Shown here in pieces: positions 8,067 through 16,712 of a DNA stretch of 64,000 bases. This DNA is from Polyangiaceae bacterium (GTDB lineage: Bacteria; Myxococcota_A; Polyangia; Polyangiales; Polyangiaceae), in contig JABFXY010000039.1 in the NCBI GenBank assembly GCA_013361525.1, forward strand, positions 1-64,000, written 5' to 3'. A program made the translations under genes and the position numbers. Each line of letters opens with the position of its first letter. Positions within the stretch are counted from its first letter, which is position 1. The notes beneath the pieces were generated by a model. It worked only from the letters and a program-made list of their open reading frames with translations, made no database searches and had not been told where the DNA came from.

Positions 8067-10382
8067 TTACGTTCCCCCCAGCGCGGTGCGACGCGCTTCC
8101 GGGCGCTCGGCTCGAAGAGCCGCGAGCACCCGCCCCGGAGAAAACGGCAGCCGATCCAGCCGGATCCCTACTGCGTCGTAAATGGCATTGGCGACGGCTG
8201 GGATGCTCGAGTGAAGTGGTCCTTCGCCCGCCTCTTTGGCGCCGTGTGGCCCCTCCGGATCGTGCGACTCGACGAGGATGGATGCGATGTCGGGGACGTC
8301 GAGGCTCGTCGGGATTCGATAGTCGAGGAGGTTCGGCCCGCGGTGCAGGCCTCGATTGTCGATCACATGTTCCTCGAGGAGCGCCTCTGCGATTCCCATG
8401 TAGACGCTACCTTCGATTTGGCCGTCCACGAGCGTCGGGCACAGTGCTTTTCCACAGTCGTGGGCGCACCAGACCTTCACGACCTCGACCACGCCCGTCC
8501 GTTCGTCGACCGTCACCTCGGCGACGTGGGCGGTGAACGAGTACGCGGGCGAGGCGCCGATCGTCCCGCCGCGGTAATCGCCGCCGAGCTTCGGCGGGCT
8601 CTTGTACCACCCGGTTGCGCCGAGCGTGCCGAAGCGCGACTCCGCGAGGACGATGGCTTCCGTGACCGGCACCGCCTCGTTCTCCTTGCCGACGGCGCAG
8701 AGAAAGCCGCGGGAAACGAAGACGTCCCGCGGTGCGACCTCGAGCTTGGCCGCGACCGCTTGAACCAGCTTTTGGCGGATCTCGCGTGCGGCTGCGATGC
8801 ACGCGTTGCCGTTCATGAACGTGCCGCGCGACGAATAGGCTCCAAGATCGACGGGGCAGAGATCCGAGTCCGCGGAGACGACACGCACGGCCCCGAGATC
8901 GAGGCCGAGCTCGTCCGCGACGAGCGTCGCCATCAAGGTGTCGGTGCCCTGTCCAATCTCGCTCGCGCCGTTGAACACGGTCACCACACCCGAGCGGTCG
9001 ACCTTCAGCTGCACGGCGCTCTGAGGCATCTCGTTCGGATAAATTGGATAATTGGTCCCGGAGATATAGGCGGATGATGCGACGCCGAGCCCCCGCCCGC
9101 GACCGAGCTTCCCTCGCCGCTCCTTCCAGCCGGACGCCTCTTCGACGCGGGCGAGGCATTCGAGGTAGCCGTTCGACGTGACGCGAAACCCGTTGACGGT
9201 CGAATCTGCGCCCACCGCGTTCTTGCGACGCAGCTCGATCGGGTCCATCGCAATTTGTTCGGCGATGCGGTCGAGCATGCACTCGAACGCGAAGCGCGGC
9301 TGGACGCTGCCGTGGCCACGCTTCGGCCCGCAAGGCGGTTTGTTGGTGAAATACCGCACGGAGGAAAAGCGGTAGTTCGGCGCGAAGCTCGGCAGGGTGA
9401 GAAGCTGTCCGGAGTAATAGGTCGTCACGAGCCCGAACGAGGAATACGCGCCGCCGTCGATCCGCGTCTTGGCGTCGACGGCCGTGAGCGAGCCGTCTTT
9501 CGTCGCCCCGACCACGTAGCGCATCGCCATGGGATGGCGGCCGCGGTGCGCATAAAACTCCTCTTCACGCGTGTAGAGGATCTTGACCGGGCGACCCGTC
9601 ACCATTGCGAGCTTCGCGGCGGCGAACTCGAGCGCGAACGGCTCGCTTTTTCCGCCGAACGCGCCGCCGACGGGCGGCTGGATGACCCGGATGCGAGCCG
9701 GCGACACGGCGAGCACGCGCGAGAGCTCGCGATGCAGGTAATGGGGCACTTGTGTGCTCGACCAGACGGTCAGAAGCCCGTCGCCGGCGTATTGGGCAAT
9801 CGCGCAATGGGTCTCGATAGGCGCGTGGGCGGTGCCTTCGAAGTAGTATTCGCCTTCCAGGACGACGTCGCTTGCGGCGAGCGCCGCATCCACGTCGCCG
9901 AACGAGAGGTCGACGCGCTTGCTGACGTTGTCCTTTCGGTTGGCGCCGAGACCGACCTCGACCTTTCGCTCCGCCTCGTCGAGAGACAACGCGTGCGGCA
10001 ATACCTCGTACGTGATGTCGAGCCGGCGCGTCGCCTCGTCGGCGGACCGCTCGTCGAGGGCTGCGATCGCGGCGACGGCGTCACCCACGAAACGCGCGGT
10101 CTCCAAAGCGAGCGGGTACTCGTCCGGTGTCCAAGGAATGATGCCGAAGCGACGTGGCAGATCGCGACCGGTAATGACTGCGACGACGTTCGGGTCGGCG
10201 AGGACGCGGGTCGCGTCGACCTGCGTGATTCGTGCGTGCGGATGTGGGCACCGCACGAGCTTCGCGTGCAGCATGCGCGGCAGCTTGATGTCGTCGGTGT
10301 AGCGCGTCTCACCGCGCACCTTGCGCGTGAGATCGCCGCGCCGCCCGCGCTTGCCGACCAGGCGCTCGTCACGGTCGCTCAT
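8067..10382 (-). CDS. hcrA: Molybdenum-binding catalytic subunit, 4-hydroxybenzoyl-CoA-reductase type
   Basis: The 771-residue protein is the large subunit of a xanthine-oxidase-family enzyme and would hold the molybdopterin cofactor. Typical features are GGAFGGK in the cofactor-binding half, a GASEIGQGTDT stretch, and KEAGEGP near the C-terminus with the likely catalytic glutamate at about residue 720. Length and the stretch CGPKRGHG match the 4-hydroxybenzoyl-CoA reductase alpha subunit better than aldehyde or CO dehydrogenases. The open frame extends further upstream, but the start at 10382 overlaps the stop codon of the preceding gene as ATGA, which fixes it. Gene order (Fe-S subunit, Mo subunit, FAD subunit) is that known for hcrCAB. 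Confidence 0.9.
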   Translation of the reverse strand: MSDRDERLVGKRGRRGDLTRKVRGETRYTDDIKLPRMLHAKLVRCPHPHARITQVDATRVLADPNVVAVITGRDLPRRFGIIPWTPDEYPLALETARFVGDAVAAIAALDERSADEATRRLDITYEVLPHALSLDEAERKVEVGLGANRKDNVSKRVDLSFGDVDAALAASDVVLEGEYYFEGTAHAPIETHCAIAQYAGDGLLTVWSSTQVPHYLHRELSRVLAVSPARIRVIQPPVGGAFGGKSEPFALEFAAAKLAMVTGRPVKILYTREEEFYAHRGRHPMAMRYVVGATKDGSLTAVDAKTRIDGGAYSSFGLVTTYYSGQLLTLPSFAPNYRFSSVRYFTNKPPCGPKRGHGSVQPRFAFECMLDRIAEQIAMDPIELRRKNAVGADSTVNGFRVTSNGYLECLARVEEASGWKERRGKLGRGRGLGVASSAYISGTNYPIYPNEMPQSAVQLKVDRSGVVTVFNGASEIGQGTDTLMATLVADELGLDLGAVRVVSADSDLCPVDLGAYSSRGTFMNGNACIAAAREIRQKLVQAVAAKLEVAPRDVFVSRGFLCAVGKENEAVPVTEAIVLAESRFGTLGATGWYKSPPKLGGDYRGGTIGASPAYSFTAHVAEVTVDERTGVVEVVKVWCAHDCGKALCPTLVDGQIEGSVYMGIAEALLEEHVIDNRGLHRGPNLLDYRIPTSLDVPDIASILVESHDPEGPHGAKEAGEGPLHSSIPAVANAIYDAVGIRLDRLPFSPGRVLAALRAERPEARRTALGGT

Positions 10383-12103
10383 CGCGCCTTCTCCTTGGTG
10401 GGGGCCTTCTCTTGTTGGGGAGCCAGGGGAGGCGGAACGTGCTCGCCCGGCAGGCCGACGCCCGGTGGCTCTTCGCCTGCCCGAATCTTCGCCGCGAGAT
10501 CGATCGCGTCGAAGATGGCGCCGTATCCGGTGCAGCGACAGAGGTTTCCGGAGAGTGCTCGTTTGATCGTGTCGCGCGACGGGCGCGGGTGTTTGCGCAA
10601 AAGAGCCGTCGCGGTCATGAGCATCCCCGGGGTGCAAAAACCGCATTGGCCGGCGGCGCACCGATCGAATGCATCGAGGAGTGGGTCGAGATCCGGCGGG
10701 CCTTTCAGGCTCTCCACCGTCGTGATCGAGCGCTCGTCACAGCTCGCGGCCAGCGTGATGCACGATAGGTGCGGCTCACCATCGATCAGCACCGTACAAG
10801 CGCCGCAATCACCTTTGTCGCAACCCTGGCGTGTTCCGACGAGGTCGAGATCGTAGCGCAGCATCTCGAGCAGCGTGCGGCTCGGGCGGGTCATATGCTC
10901 GATGTTGTCCCCGTTCAGCCGCAATCGAATGGGCATCCATCCCTCTTCGAGCGGCGGCTCGACGGTGGCTCGGGCCTCGGTCTTTTGCTGTTGCGCCAAT
11001 GCGCATCGGGCCGTCCGGGCTTCGTCGAGCGATCGCGAGCGCTCACCGACGAGCGGCGCGAACGTGCTGATGGGGAATGCAAACGAGCGCGCCGCGAGAT
11101 CGCTGTAATGGCGAAGCGCCGAGAGGCTGGTCCGTGGCCGCCGGCCGGCGAGCCCGAGGTTGTAGAGCAGAGGCTCCATCGCGACGTTACCGACACGCTC
11201 TCCCACCCCGAGCGCCGTCCCGTGAATGCGCTCGACACCCGCGTTCGCAGCGGTGAGCGCGTTCGCGAGGGCGAGGCCGCGGTCCTCGTGTCCGTGCCAG
11301 TCGAGCTCTACCGATTGGGCTCCATGCGCATCGAGGTAGTTGCGTGCGAACCCTACGAGGGCTTCGACGCCGCTCGGCTCGGCGTGCCCGACCGTGTCGC
11401 AGAGGCAGAGCCTCGAGGCACCCGAATCGAGCGCGACGGCCCAAAGTCGCGAAAGCACCGACGGCGACGCGCGGGTCGTATCCTCCGTCACCAGGCAGAA
11501 CGGGAGCCCCGCGCGTTCCGCCGCTTTTGCTGCGGCCGCCACGCGCTGGACGAGAAAGTCGTCCGACCACGCTTCGGTGTAATGGCGAATCGGCGAGCTG
11601 CCGATGAATGCATAGACCTCGACGCTCGCGCCTCCGCGCTGACTAACCTCCGCAATGGCCGCGACGTCGGCCTCCGTCGTGCGTGCGGCGGCCGTTGCGC
11701 GGATTGGAAGGCGCGCGTCCGAAATCTCTTTGAGGAGCGCCGCGGCGTCGTCCACGGCGCGAGTGGAAGCCGCGGGCAGGCCGATCGATACGACGTCCAC
11801 GCCGATCGCGCCCATCGCGTGGATGAGCTCGCGCTTTTCGTCGAGGTGAGGATTGCGCACCGACGGGCTCTGCAACCCGTCGCGCAGTGATTCGTCGACG
11901 ACGAGTGTGTGCGTCGTGGGGCTCGCCTTCGGATTCATGCTTCGCCACGAGCCCATGGCGCTCGTCGGGCCGATGTCTTCGTTCGCGCTCGTCGTCACGA
12001 AAGCACCTCGGGCCGGGAGGATCGCACGACTACGCGACGAGCGTCGCGGCTCCTTTTCGCGTGACGCGTCGTGCCGCGACGCGGCATCGGTGTTCGTCGA
12101 CAT
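10379..12103 (-). CDS. Fusion of a DRE-TIM aldolase-like domain with a [2Fe-2S] molybdoenzyme subunit
   Basis: One uninterrupted frame of 574 codons joins two enzymes. Residues about 65-370 resemble the DRE-TIM aldolase superfamily (isopropylmalate/homocitrate synthase, HMG-CoA lyase): SLRDGLQ with Arg74-Asp75, a metal-binding WHGHEDRG and a GVGERVGN loop. Residues 390-574 are a normal small [2Fe-2S] subunit: Cys428, 433, 436, 448 for the plant-type cluster and Cys487, 490, 522, 524 for the second cluster. A methionine codon at the exact junction (position 10936) has AGAGGGA just upstream, so a separate 185-residue Fe-S subunit could also be made. The gene overlaps the Mo subunit gene by ATGA. 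The N-terminal start is uncertain: other in-frame ATGs lie at 11956 and 11938, and the first 60 residues look disordered. Confidence 0.85.
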   Translation of the reverse strand: MSTNTDAASRHDASREKEPRRSSRSRAILPARGAFVTTSANEDIGPTSAMGSWRSMNPKASPTTHTLVVDESLRDGLQSPSVRNPHLDEKRELIHAMGAIGVDVVSIGLPAASTRAVDDAAALLKEISDARLPIRATAAARTTEADVAAIAEVSQRGGASVEVYAFIGSSPIRHYTEAWSDDFLVQRVAAAAKAAERAGLPFCLVTEDTTRASPSVLSRLWAVALDSGASRLCLCDTVGHAEPSGVEALVGFARNYLDAHGAQSVELDWHGHEDRGLALANALTAANAGVERIHGTALGVGERVGNVAMEPLLYNLGLAGRRPRTSLSALRHYSDLAARSFAFPISTFAPLVGERSRSLDEARTARCALAQQQKTEARATVEPPLEEGWMPIRLRLNGDNIEHMTRPSRTLLEMLRYDLDLVGTRQGCDKGDCGACTVLIDGEPHLSCITLAASCDERSITTVESLKGPPDLDPLLDAFDRCAAGQCGFCTPGMLMTATALLRKHPRPSRDTIKRALSGNLCRCTGYGAIFDAIDLAAKIRAGEEPPGVGLPGEHVPPPLAPQQEKAPTKEKAR

Positions 12104-12180
12104 GTAAAAGAACAGGACGACGCAAACGTGCCACGGGCAAGATCGGGTCCCGCCCGCGGTCTTCTACGCGTCACGCGCAG

Positions 12181-12885
12181 CTACGAGAAACAACGAACGC
12201 CCGGCATGACCTCGTAAGCGGCGACGCGGGCAGTTTTCGTCCGAGGTTGTCGCGAGTGAACGCTCACGAGCTTCCAATCGGGCAGCACGATCGCCGTGAG
12301 CGGACCCCCGTGGGCGCAGCCAGTATCGAGGCCAACCGCGTGTTCGCCCACGAACGGCTTGTCGAGGACCGTATGGCCGAAGATCACCCGCTCCGGCCCG
12401 GCCCATTGCGTAGCCCAGAACGAGTAGCCCACGGGCGCCTTGGAAGGCCAAAAGCTCTTTCGCTCGGGTGGTCGGACACATTGAACGTGCAGAAGGTGAT
12501 AGCGGTCTTGCTCCGTCATCGCGACGCCGGGGAATGCGCCCGCGTGCGCCACGACGGCGCCGTGCTCGGGGAGCGCGATGGTGAGGGGTAGGGACGCAAA
12601 ATAGGAAAGGTGCTCGTCCCCGAGCTCGGCTCGCGTGCGCGCGTGGTCGGGCAGCAAGTCTCGGAGAGGGCGCTTGCGCTGCTGAACGTGTTTCTCCTCG
12701 TGGTTGCCGAGAACACACTCGTATTGCATCGCGAGCTCGACACACGCGCGCGGCATAGGACCGCGATCCACGAGGTCGCCGGCGAAGATGATGCGATCGT
12801 CCTTCGATGGCCCGATTCGATCGAGGAGGTCGAGCGCCTCCTCGAAGCAGCCATGCAGATCGCCGATGACGATGGTGCGGTTCAT
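12181..12885 (-). CDS. Metallophosphatase (diadenosine tetraphosphatase / protein phosphatase family)
   Basis: The 234-residue product begins MNRTIVIGDLHGC and shows the ordered motifs of calcineurin-like phosphoesterases: GDLHG at residues 8-12, GDLVDRG and GNHE further on, and later histidines that complete a two-metal site. Proteins of this size and motif spacing act on diadenosine tetraphosphate or as small Ser/Thr protein phosphatases; the sequence does not decide between them. The start at 12885 places the first motif at the N-terminus as in relatives, and longer readings would run into the LysR gene that ends at 12926. The gene sits between that regulator and the molybdoenzyme genes on the same strand, 77 bases from the latter. 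Confidence 0.9.
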   Translation of the reverse strand: MNRTIVIGDLHGCFEEALDLLDRIGPSKDDRIIFAGDLVDRGPMPRACVELAMQYECVLGNHEEKHVQQRKRPLRDLLPDHARTRAELGDEHLSYFASLPLTIALPEHGAVVAHAGAFPGVAMTEQDRYHLLHVQCVRPPERKSFWPSKAPVGYSFWATQWAGPERVIFGHTVLDKPFVGEHAVGLDTGCAHGGPLTAIVLPDWKLVSVHSRQPRTKTARVAAYEVMPGVRCFS

Positions 12886-12925
12886 GATGCGCGCGACCGA
12901 CGACGCGACCGAACCTGCCTGACAC

Positions 12926-13873
12926 TCAAGCGCGAGCCTCTCGTGAACGCACGGTCGGCGCTCTCGCGTCCGGCGCCGCGGCGAAGCACTCCTCGAGTAG
13001 GTCCAGGAAGGCGCGTGTCTTCGGGGCGAGCGCTCCACCGGGTGGAAAGACGGCGTGAACGTCGAGCCCGGGTGGTGTCCACGCTCGAAGGATCGGCACG
13101 AGCTGCTTCTTCTTCAAATAAGGAGCGACCACCGAATATGGAGCGCGCATCAGCCCGACGCCCGCCGAGGCGGCGCGTGCGGCCGTCTCGAGATGCGTGA
13201 CCACGAGCCTCGGCCGCACCGGAAAGCTCTTGGTCCGCGAGCCGATCCAACACGGCCATTCCATCGAGCCGTCCGCTTTCGGAATGACGATCGCGTCGTG
13301 CTCGACGAGCTCCTCGGGGCGGCGCGGCTCGCCTCGTTTTGCGAGGTATCGTGGGCTCGCGTAGAAGCCGCCCGTCGCACGACCCAAGCGACGGGCGATG
13401 AGCGACGAATCCTCGAGCACCCCCACACGCACCGCGAGATCGAACCCCTCCGCGACGAGGTCGATCCGGCGCTCGGACGTGTCGAGCTGGACGGCGACAT
13501 CCGGGTATTTCGCCAGGTACGTCGTGACCACTCCCTCGAGAACGAAGATCGCGAGCGACGCGGACGTCGTGACGCGCAACACGCCTTTCGGTTTCGCCTT
13601 GGCGGAAAGGACCACCGCCTCCGCGTCGCGTGCGGACGCGAGCGCGCGGCTCGCGTGCTCGAAATACGCGCGGCCCTCATCGGTCAATCGCAGGGCGCGC
13701 GTCGTGCGCATGAGCAGCGGCATCCCGAGGCGTTGCTCGAGATCCTTCACGCGCTGGCTCAGCGTCGCTTTGCGTGCGCGCGTCGCGCGCGCAGCAGCCG
13801 TGAATCCGCGGGCCTGGACGACCGCTACGAACGCCGAGAGCTCCTCCAGCGTCCTTCCGGATTGGTACTCCAT
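12926..13873 (-). CDS. LysR-type transcriptional regulator
   Basis: The 315-residue product has the usual LysR layout: an N-terminal winged helix-turn-helix (about residues 8-68, with AARATRARKATLSQRVKDLE as the recognition helix region) and a periplasmic-binding-like effector domain (about 95-300). It lies back to back with the NmrA-like reductase gene at 13938. Only 64 bases separate them, and an imperfect palindrome lies in that gap, the classic arrangement for a LysR protein that controls its neighbour and itself. The ligand is unknown. The closest style is the CrgA/DsdC-like subgroup of quinone and aldehyde responsive regulators, but that is only an impression from the sequence. Confidence 0.93.
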   Translation of the reverse strand: MEYQSGRTLEELSAFVAVVQARGFTAAARATRARKATLSQRVKDLEQRLGMPLLMRTTRALRLTDEGRAYFEHASRALASARDAEAVVLSAKAKPKGVLRVTTSASLAIFVLEGVVTTYLAKYPDVAVQLDTSERRIDLVAEGFDLAVRVGVLEDSSLIARRLGRATGGFYASPRYLAKRGEPRRPEELVEHDAIVIPKADGSMEWPCWIGSRTKSFPVRPRLVVTHLETAARAASAGVGLMRAPYSVVAPYLKKKQLVPILRAWTPPGLDVHAVFPPGGALAPKTRAFLDLLEECFAAAPDARAPTVRSREARA

Positions 13874-13909
13874 CCGTTCCAGTCTTTCGCGATCTAGCGT
13901 GATTGTCCA

Positions 13910-13925
13910 AGATCGAATTCGGTCT
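13910..13925. promoter_or_regulatory. Candidate LysR operator between the divergent genes
   Basis: AGATCGAATTCGGTCT is a 16-base dyad with one mismatched pair (7 of 8 pairs). It ends 12 bases before the reductase start codon and lies in the 64-base gap to the LysR gene. The position suggests an operator overlapping a promoter or leader. No convincing -35/-10 pair was recognised. Confidence 0.4.
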
Positions 13926-13937
13926 CACTGTCGCGTC

Positions 13938-14798
13938 ATGTCGAACAACACGAAAGTCTTGGTTACCGGCGCCGGCGGCACCGTCGGCTCCTCCCTCGTT
14001 GCCGAGCTCCGACATTTGCGCCCGCGCCTCGCGTTTCGCTCCGCCGACAAGGAGGCCCGCGCGAAGGCCGAAGGTCACGAGACCATCCGGCTCGATTACG
14101 GCTCACCGGCGTCTCTCGATCGCGCCATGGACGGGATCGATGCCGTATTCCTCTTGGGCTCCGGTGGGCTCGGCCAGGAGCAGGCCGAGTGCGCCGTCGT
14201 CTCTGCCGCGAAGTCCGCCGGCGTCCGCAAGGTCGTCAAGCTGTCCGTGTGGAGCGCCCCCGAGGAGGCATACGAGATTGCGAAGATCCACCGCGCCATC
14301 GAGCGCTTCATCGAGCGGTCTGGCCTCGCATTCACGTTCCTGCGGCCGAACGGCTTCATGCAGAACTTCTCGAATCACATGGCCGGATCGATCAAGAGCG
14401 GCGCCTTCTATCAGCCTGCAGCAGAGGCAGCGATCAGCCACGTCGACGTGCGCGACATCGCCCGCGCAGCCGCCGGTGCCCTCACGACGACACGCCACGA
14501 AGGCAAGGGATTCGACCTCTCGGGCCCGGAAGCGATCTCCTATGCCCGAGCGGCAGCGGTGCTCTCCGAGGTGCTCGGTAAGGATGTCCGCTATGTCGCC
14601 GTCAGCGACGACGCCGCGAAGGACGCGATGATCTCCTCCGGCATGCCGGGCTTCTATGCCGACTACCTCATCGATCTCAATCGCCACTACCGAACGGGCG
14701 CCGGCGCCGCCGTCTCACCTGCAATCGAGGAATTGACGGGGCGCGCGCCCACGTCCTTCCAGTCGTTCGTCGAAGCTCACGTGCACGCCTTCCGGTGA
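13938..14798 (+). CDS. NmrA-like NAD(P)-binding reductase (atypical short-chain dehydrogenase)
   Basis: The 286-residue product opens with a Rossmann nucleotide-binding motif (VTGAGGTVGSSL, about residues 8-19) and continues as in the NmrA/quinone-oxidoreductase-2-like group: VVKLSVWSA and a LRPNGFMQNF segment that lines the substrate pocket. The classical YxxxK catalytic pair is not obvious, which is common in this group, where members act as NADPH-dependent quinone reductases or as redox sensors. The start codon at 13938 was chosen because it puts the Rossmann motif at the N-terminus; the frame stays open far upstream, through the LysR gene on the other strand. Control by the divergent LysR regulator is likely. 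Confidence 0.88.
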   Translation: MSNNTKVLVTGAGGTVGSSLVAELRHLRPRLAFRSADKEARAKAEGHETIRLDYGSPASLDRAMDGIDAVFLLGSGGLGQEQAECAVVSAAKSAGVRKVVKLSVWSAPEEAYEIAKIHRAIERFIERSGLAFTFLRPNGFMQNFSNHMAGSIKSGAFYQPAAEAAISHVDVRDIARAAAGALTTTRHEGKGFDLSGPEAISYARAAAVLSEVLGKDVRYVAVSDDAAKDAMISSGMPGFYADYLIDLNRHYRTGAGAAVSPAIEELTGRAPTSFQSFVEAHVHAFR

Positions 14799-14808
14799 GA
14801 TCGCAGCG

Positions 14809-14832
14809 GTGACGGGGAAGGGCGACCGTCAC
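14809..14832. terminator. Terminator-like hairpin after the NmrA-like gene
   Basis: GTGACGG (14809-14815) pairs with CCGTCAC (14826-14832) across a 10-base loop, 10 bases after the stop codon. There is no T-run, so it may be a Rho-assisted stop or simply an RNA 3'-end structure. Confidence 0.35.
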
Positions 14833-14958
14833 ACACCTCCGGCACCGTAAAGGTCTCCGACGGATGAGCCGCTAGCTGCGTCGTCAGGTGCCCGCGAGTC
14901 GATGGCCGTTCGAGCGTCGCCGCGGTGCCCACGACGCAGGCATCCAAGGAGATCGTCC

Positions 14959-16626
14959 ATGAAATTTCGTTCGAAAGTCGCGTTCGGGCTCGCGCTCGCT
15001 ACATCCACCCTCGCTCTGTCGTCGACCGCGTCGGCATCGGAGAACCGTTTGGTCGTTCCGGTGACCGTCAACTTCGACTCTGTGCAGCACCTCTTCAGCC
15101 CCCCGATGAGCGGCTTCCCGTTCGAGGAGATGGAGATGCCGGGGTTCGCCGGCGACATGCTGACCTGCTCGTTCGACGACTTCTATCTCGACACGAACGT
15201 GTACAGCGGCGTCGACTTCGTGATCGACCCCGCGCAGACGATCTCCATCGCCCAGCCCGGCGTTCAGCTGGCCTCGCACATCACGGCGTTCGTCAACGGT
15301 GAATGCAACGGCCTCTCGAGCCAGAGCATGACGCGTTATGGGCTCGACGCGCAGAGCGACGACGCCCTTGTCGGTACCGGTGTTCCGGCCTTCAACCACA
15401 ATTACGACTCGTCGACGTCGATCCCCGTGGGTCTTTGGACCGAGGTGTGGACGGAGCACGCGGCTTCGACGTGGACGATCGACTCGTACACGATCGGCGT
15501 TCCGAAGTTCAACGTGCCGTCGGGTACCTTTCGTAAGTGTTATTGCAATATCAATCTCTACGGCAATTTCGACGTCGACCCCGGGCCGCTCTTCAGCCTG
15601 CAAGCGGCCCCCGAGCCCGAGCCGCCGGCCGAAGACGGACCGGACGCGGCCCAGCTCCTCGATGTGCAGAATGCCACCGAGCTGCAATGCGCATACGGCG
15701 GCGCGGTCGTTCACCGCGGCAGCGACGATGGTCTGCCGGCCGGCATTGCGAACAACGGAATTCTCGAAGAGGGGGAGCGCGACGCCTCGATTCCGGTCTG
15801 TAATGGTGCAAATGGCCAGAGTGGAGCGAACGGCGCCTCGACGCTCGTCCGTTGGACGACCGAGTTCAGCGCCGAGTACTGCATTGCCGGCGGCATTCGC
15901 ATCTCCTCGGGGCTCGACGACGGAAGCGGCGAGTCGATGGCCAACGACAACGTCCTTTCACCGGGCGAGGAAGACAACGTCACCTACGTCTGCAACGGGC
16001 AGCAGGGCATTGGTGCGCACAACGCCCTCGTCACGATGAACGATGTCGCACCGGGCGAGCCCTGTGCCGCGGGTGGTCTGCGCATTGCCAGCGGCCTGGA
16101 TGACGGCGGCCTGGCCTCGTTTGCAGACGACGGCATCCTCGCCTCCGAAGAGGAAGACATTGTCCGGTTCATCTGCAATGGCGTCGCGGGCTCGCAGGGA
16201 CAACAGGGCGAGCAAGGTGAACAAGGCGAGCAGGGTGAACAGGGCCAGTCCGGCCACAACGCGCTCGTGAGCGTGAACGACGTGGAGCCCGGCGAAGCGT
16301 GTGCGAACGGCGGCGTTCGCATCGATACGGGGCTCGACGACGGGGCAGGCGACGGGCAGGCGGACGACGGGATCCTGCAGCCCTCCGAGGTCGACTCGAG
16401 CCAACTCATCTGCAACGGCGGCGACGGCGAGGACGGCGCACCGGGCGTCGACGGCCAGAACGGCATGGACGGTGAAGACGCGGATGCCGAAGAGCTCGAG
16501 CCGGATCTCACGCCGGCTGGTGGCGGATGCTCGGTGTCGAATGGTGAATCGAGCAATGGGTGGCTCGCAAGCTGTCTCGTTGCAATGGCCGCGGTCCTCG
16601 GGATTCGCCGCGGGCGTCGCGCTTGA
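14959..16626 (+). CDS. Repeat-rich cell-surface protein with collagen-like stretch and MYXO-CTERM-type C-terminus
   Basis: The start at 14959 is preceded by AAGGAG. A 29-residue signal peptide ends near ASAS, followed by a globular domain of about 200 residues of unknown type. Then come four repeats of about 45 residues separated by linkers (15661-16425), each with Cys-x2-3-Gly-Gly, a Gly-Leu-Asp-Asp-Gly block and a final Val/Ile-Cys-Asn-Gly. The linker before the fourth repeat is a short run of collagen-like Gly-Gln/Glu triplets (16190-16255). The C-terminus has a GGGCS element, a hydrophobic helix and an Arg cluster, the MYXO-CTERM pattern by which myxobacterial proteins are processed and anchored at the surface. 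The acidic repeats may bind calcium. This resembles proteins annotated with DUF7151. Confidence 0.85.
   Translation: MKFRSKVAFGLALATSTLALSSTASASENRLVVPVTVNFDSVQHLFSPPMSGFPFEEMEMPGFAGDMLTCSFDDFYLDTNVYSGVDFVIDPAQTISIAQPGVQLASHITAFVNGECNGLSSQSMTRYGLDAQSDDALVGTGVPAFNHNYDSSTSIPVGLWTEVWTEHAASTWTIDSYTIGVPKFNVPSGTFRKCYCNINLYGNFDVDPGPLFSLQAAPEPEPPAEDGPDAAQLLDVQNATELQCAYGGAVVHRGSDDGLPAGIANNGILEEGERDASIPVCNGANGQSGANGASTLVRWTTEFSAEYCIAGGIRISSGLDDGSGESMANDNVLSPGEEDNVTYVCNGQQGIGAHNALVTMNDVAPGEPCAAGGLRIASGLDDGGLASFADDGILASEEEDIVRFICNGVAGSQGQQGEQGEQGEQGEQGQSGHNALVSVNDVEPGEACANGGVRIDTGLDDGAGDGQADDGILQPSEVDSSQLICNGGDGEDGAPGVDGQNGMDGEDADAEELEPDLTPAGGGCSVSNGESSNGWLASCLVAMAAVLGIRRGRRA
15661..16425 (+). repeat. 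Four Cys-bounded acidic protein repeats
   Basis: The coding sequence repeats a block of about 45 codons at roughly 15680-15804, 15876-15999, 16059-16182 and 16299-16425. Each begins at a Cys codon, contains a GLDDG-like (first copy GSDDG) segment and ends in C-N-G. Copies 2 to 4 are most alike, copy 1 is more divergent. Confidence 0.8.
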
Positions 16627-16650
16627 GCGGCGGTTGGGCGGGGCCGCCGC
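16627..16650. terminator. GC-rich hairpin directly after the surface protein gene
   Basis: GCGGCGG (16627-16633) and CCGCCGC (16644-16650) form a perfect 7-base-pair stem with a 10-base loop starting at the base after the stop codon. No T-run follows. It could stop transcription or protect the 3' end. Confidence 0.4.
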
Positions 16651-16712
16651 GGAAGACATCGCGGCGTCCCCTCCTGCAAACCTCACCACCTTCACATGGT
16701 AGCCTCCTCGGG

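Noticed and set aside
9255-10856. Open frame of about 530 codons on the plus strand opposite the molybdoenzyme genes
   Set aside because: The minus-strand genes have intact cofactor motifs and overlapping stop/start signals; the plus frame has none.
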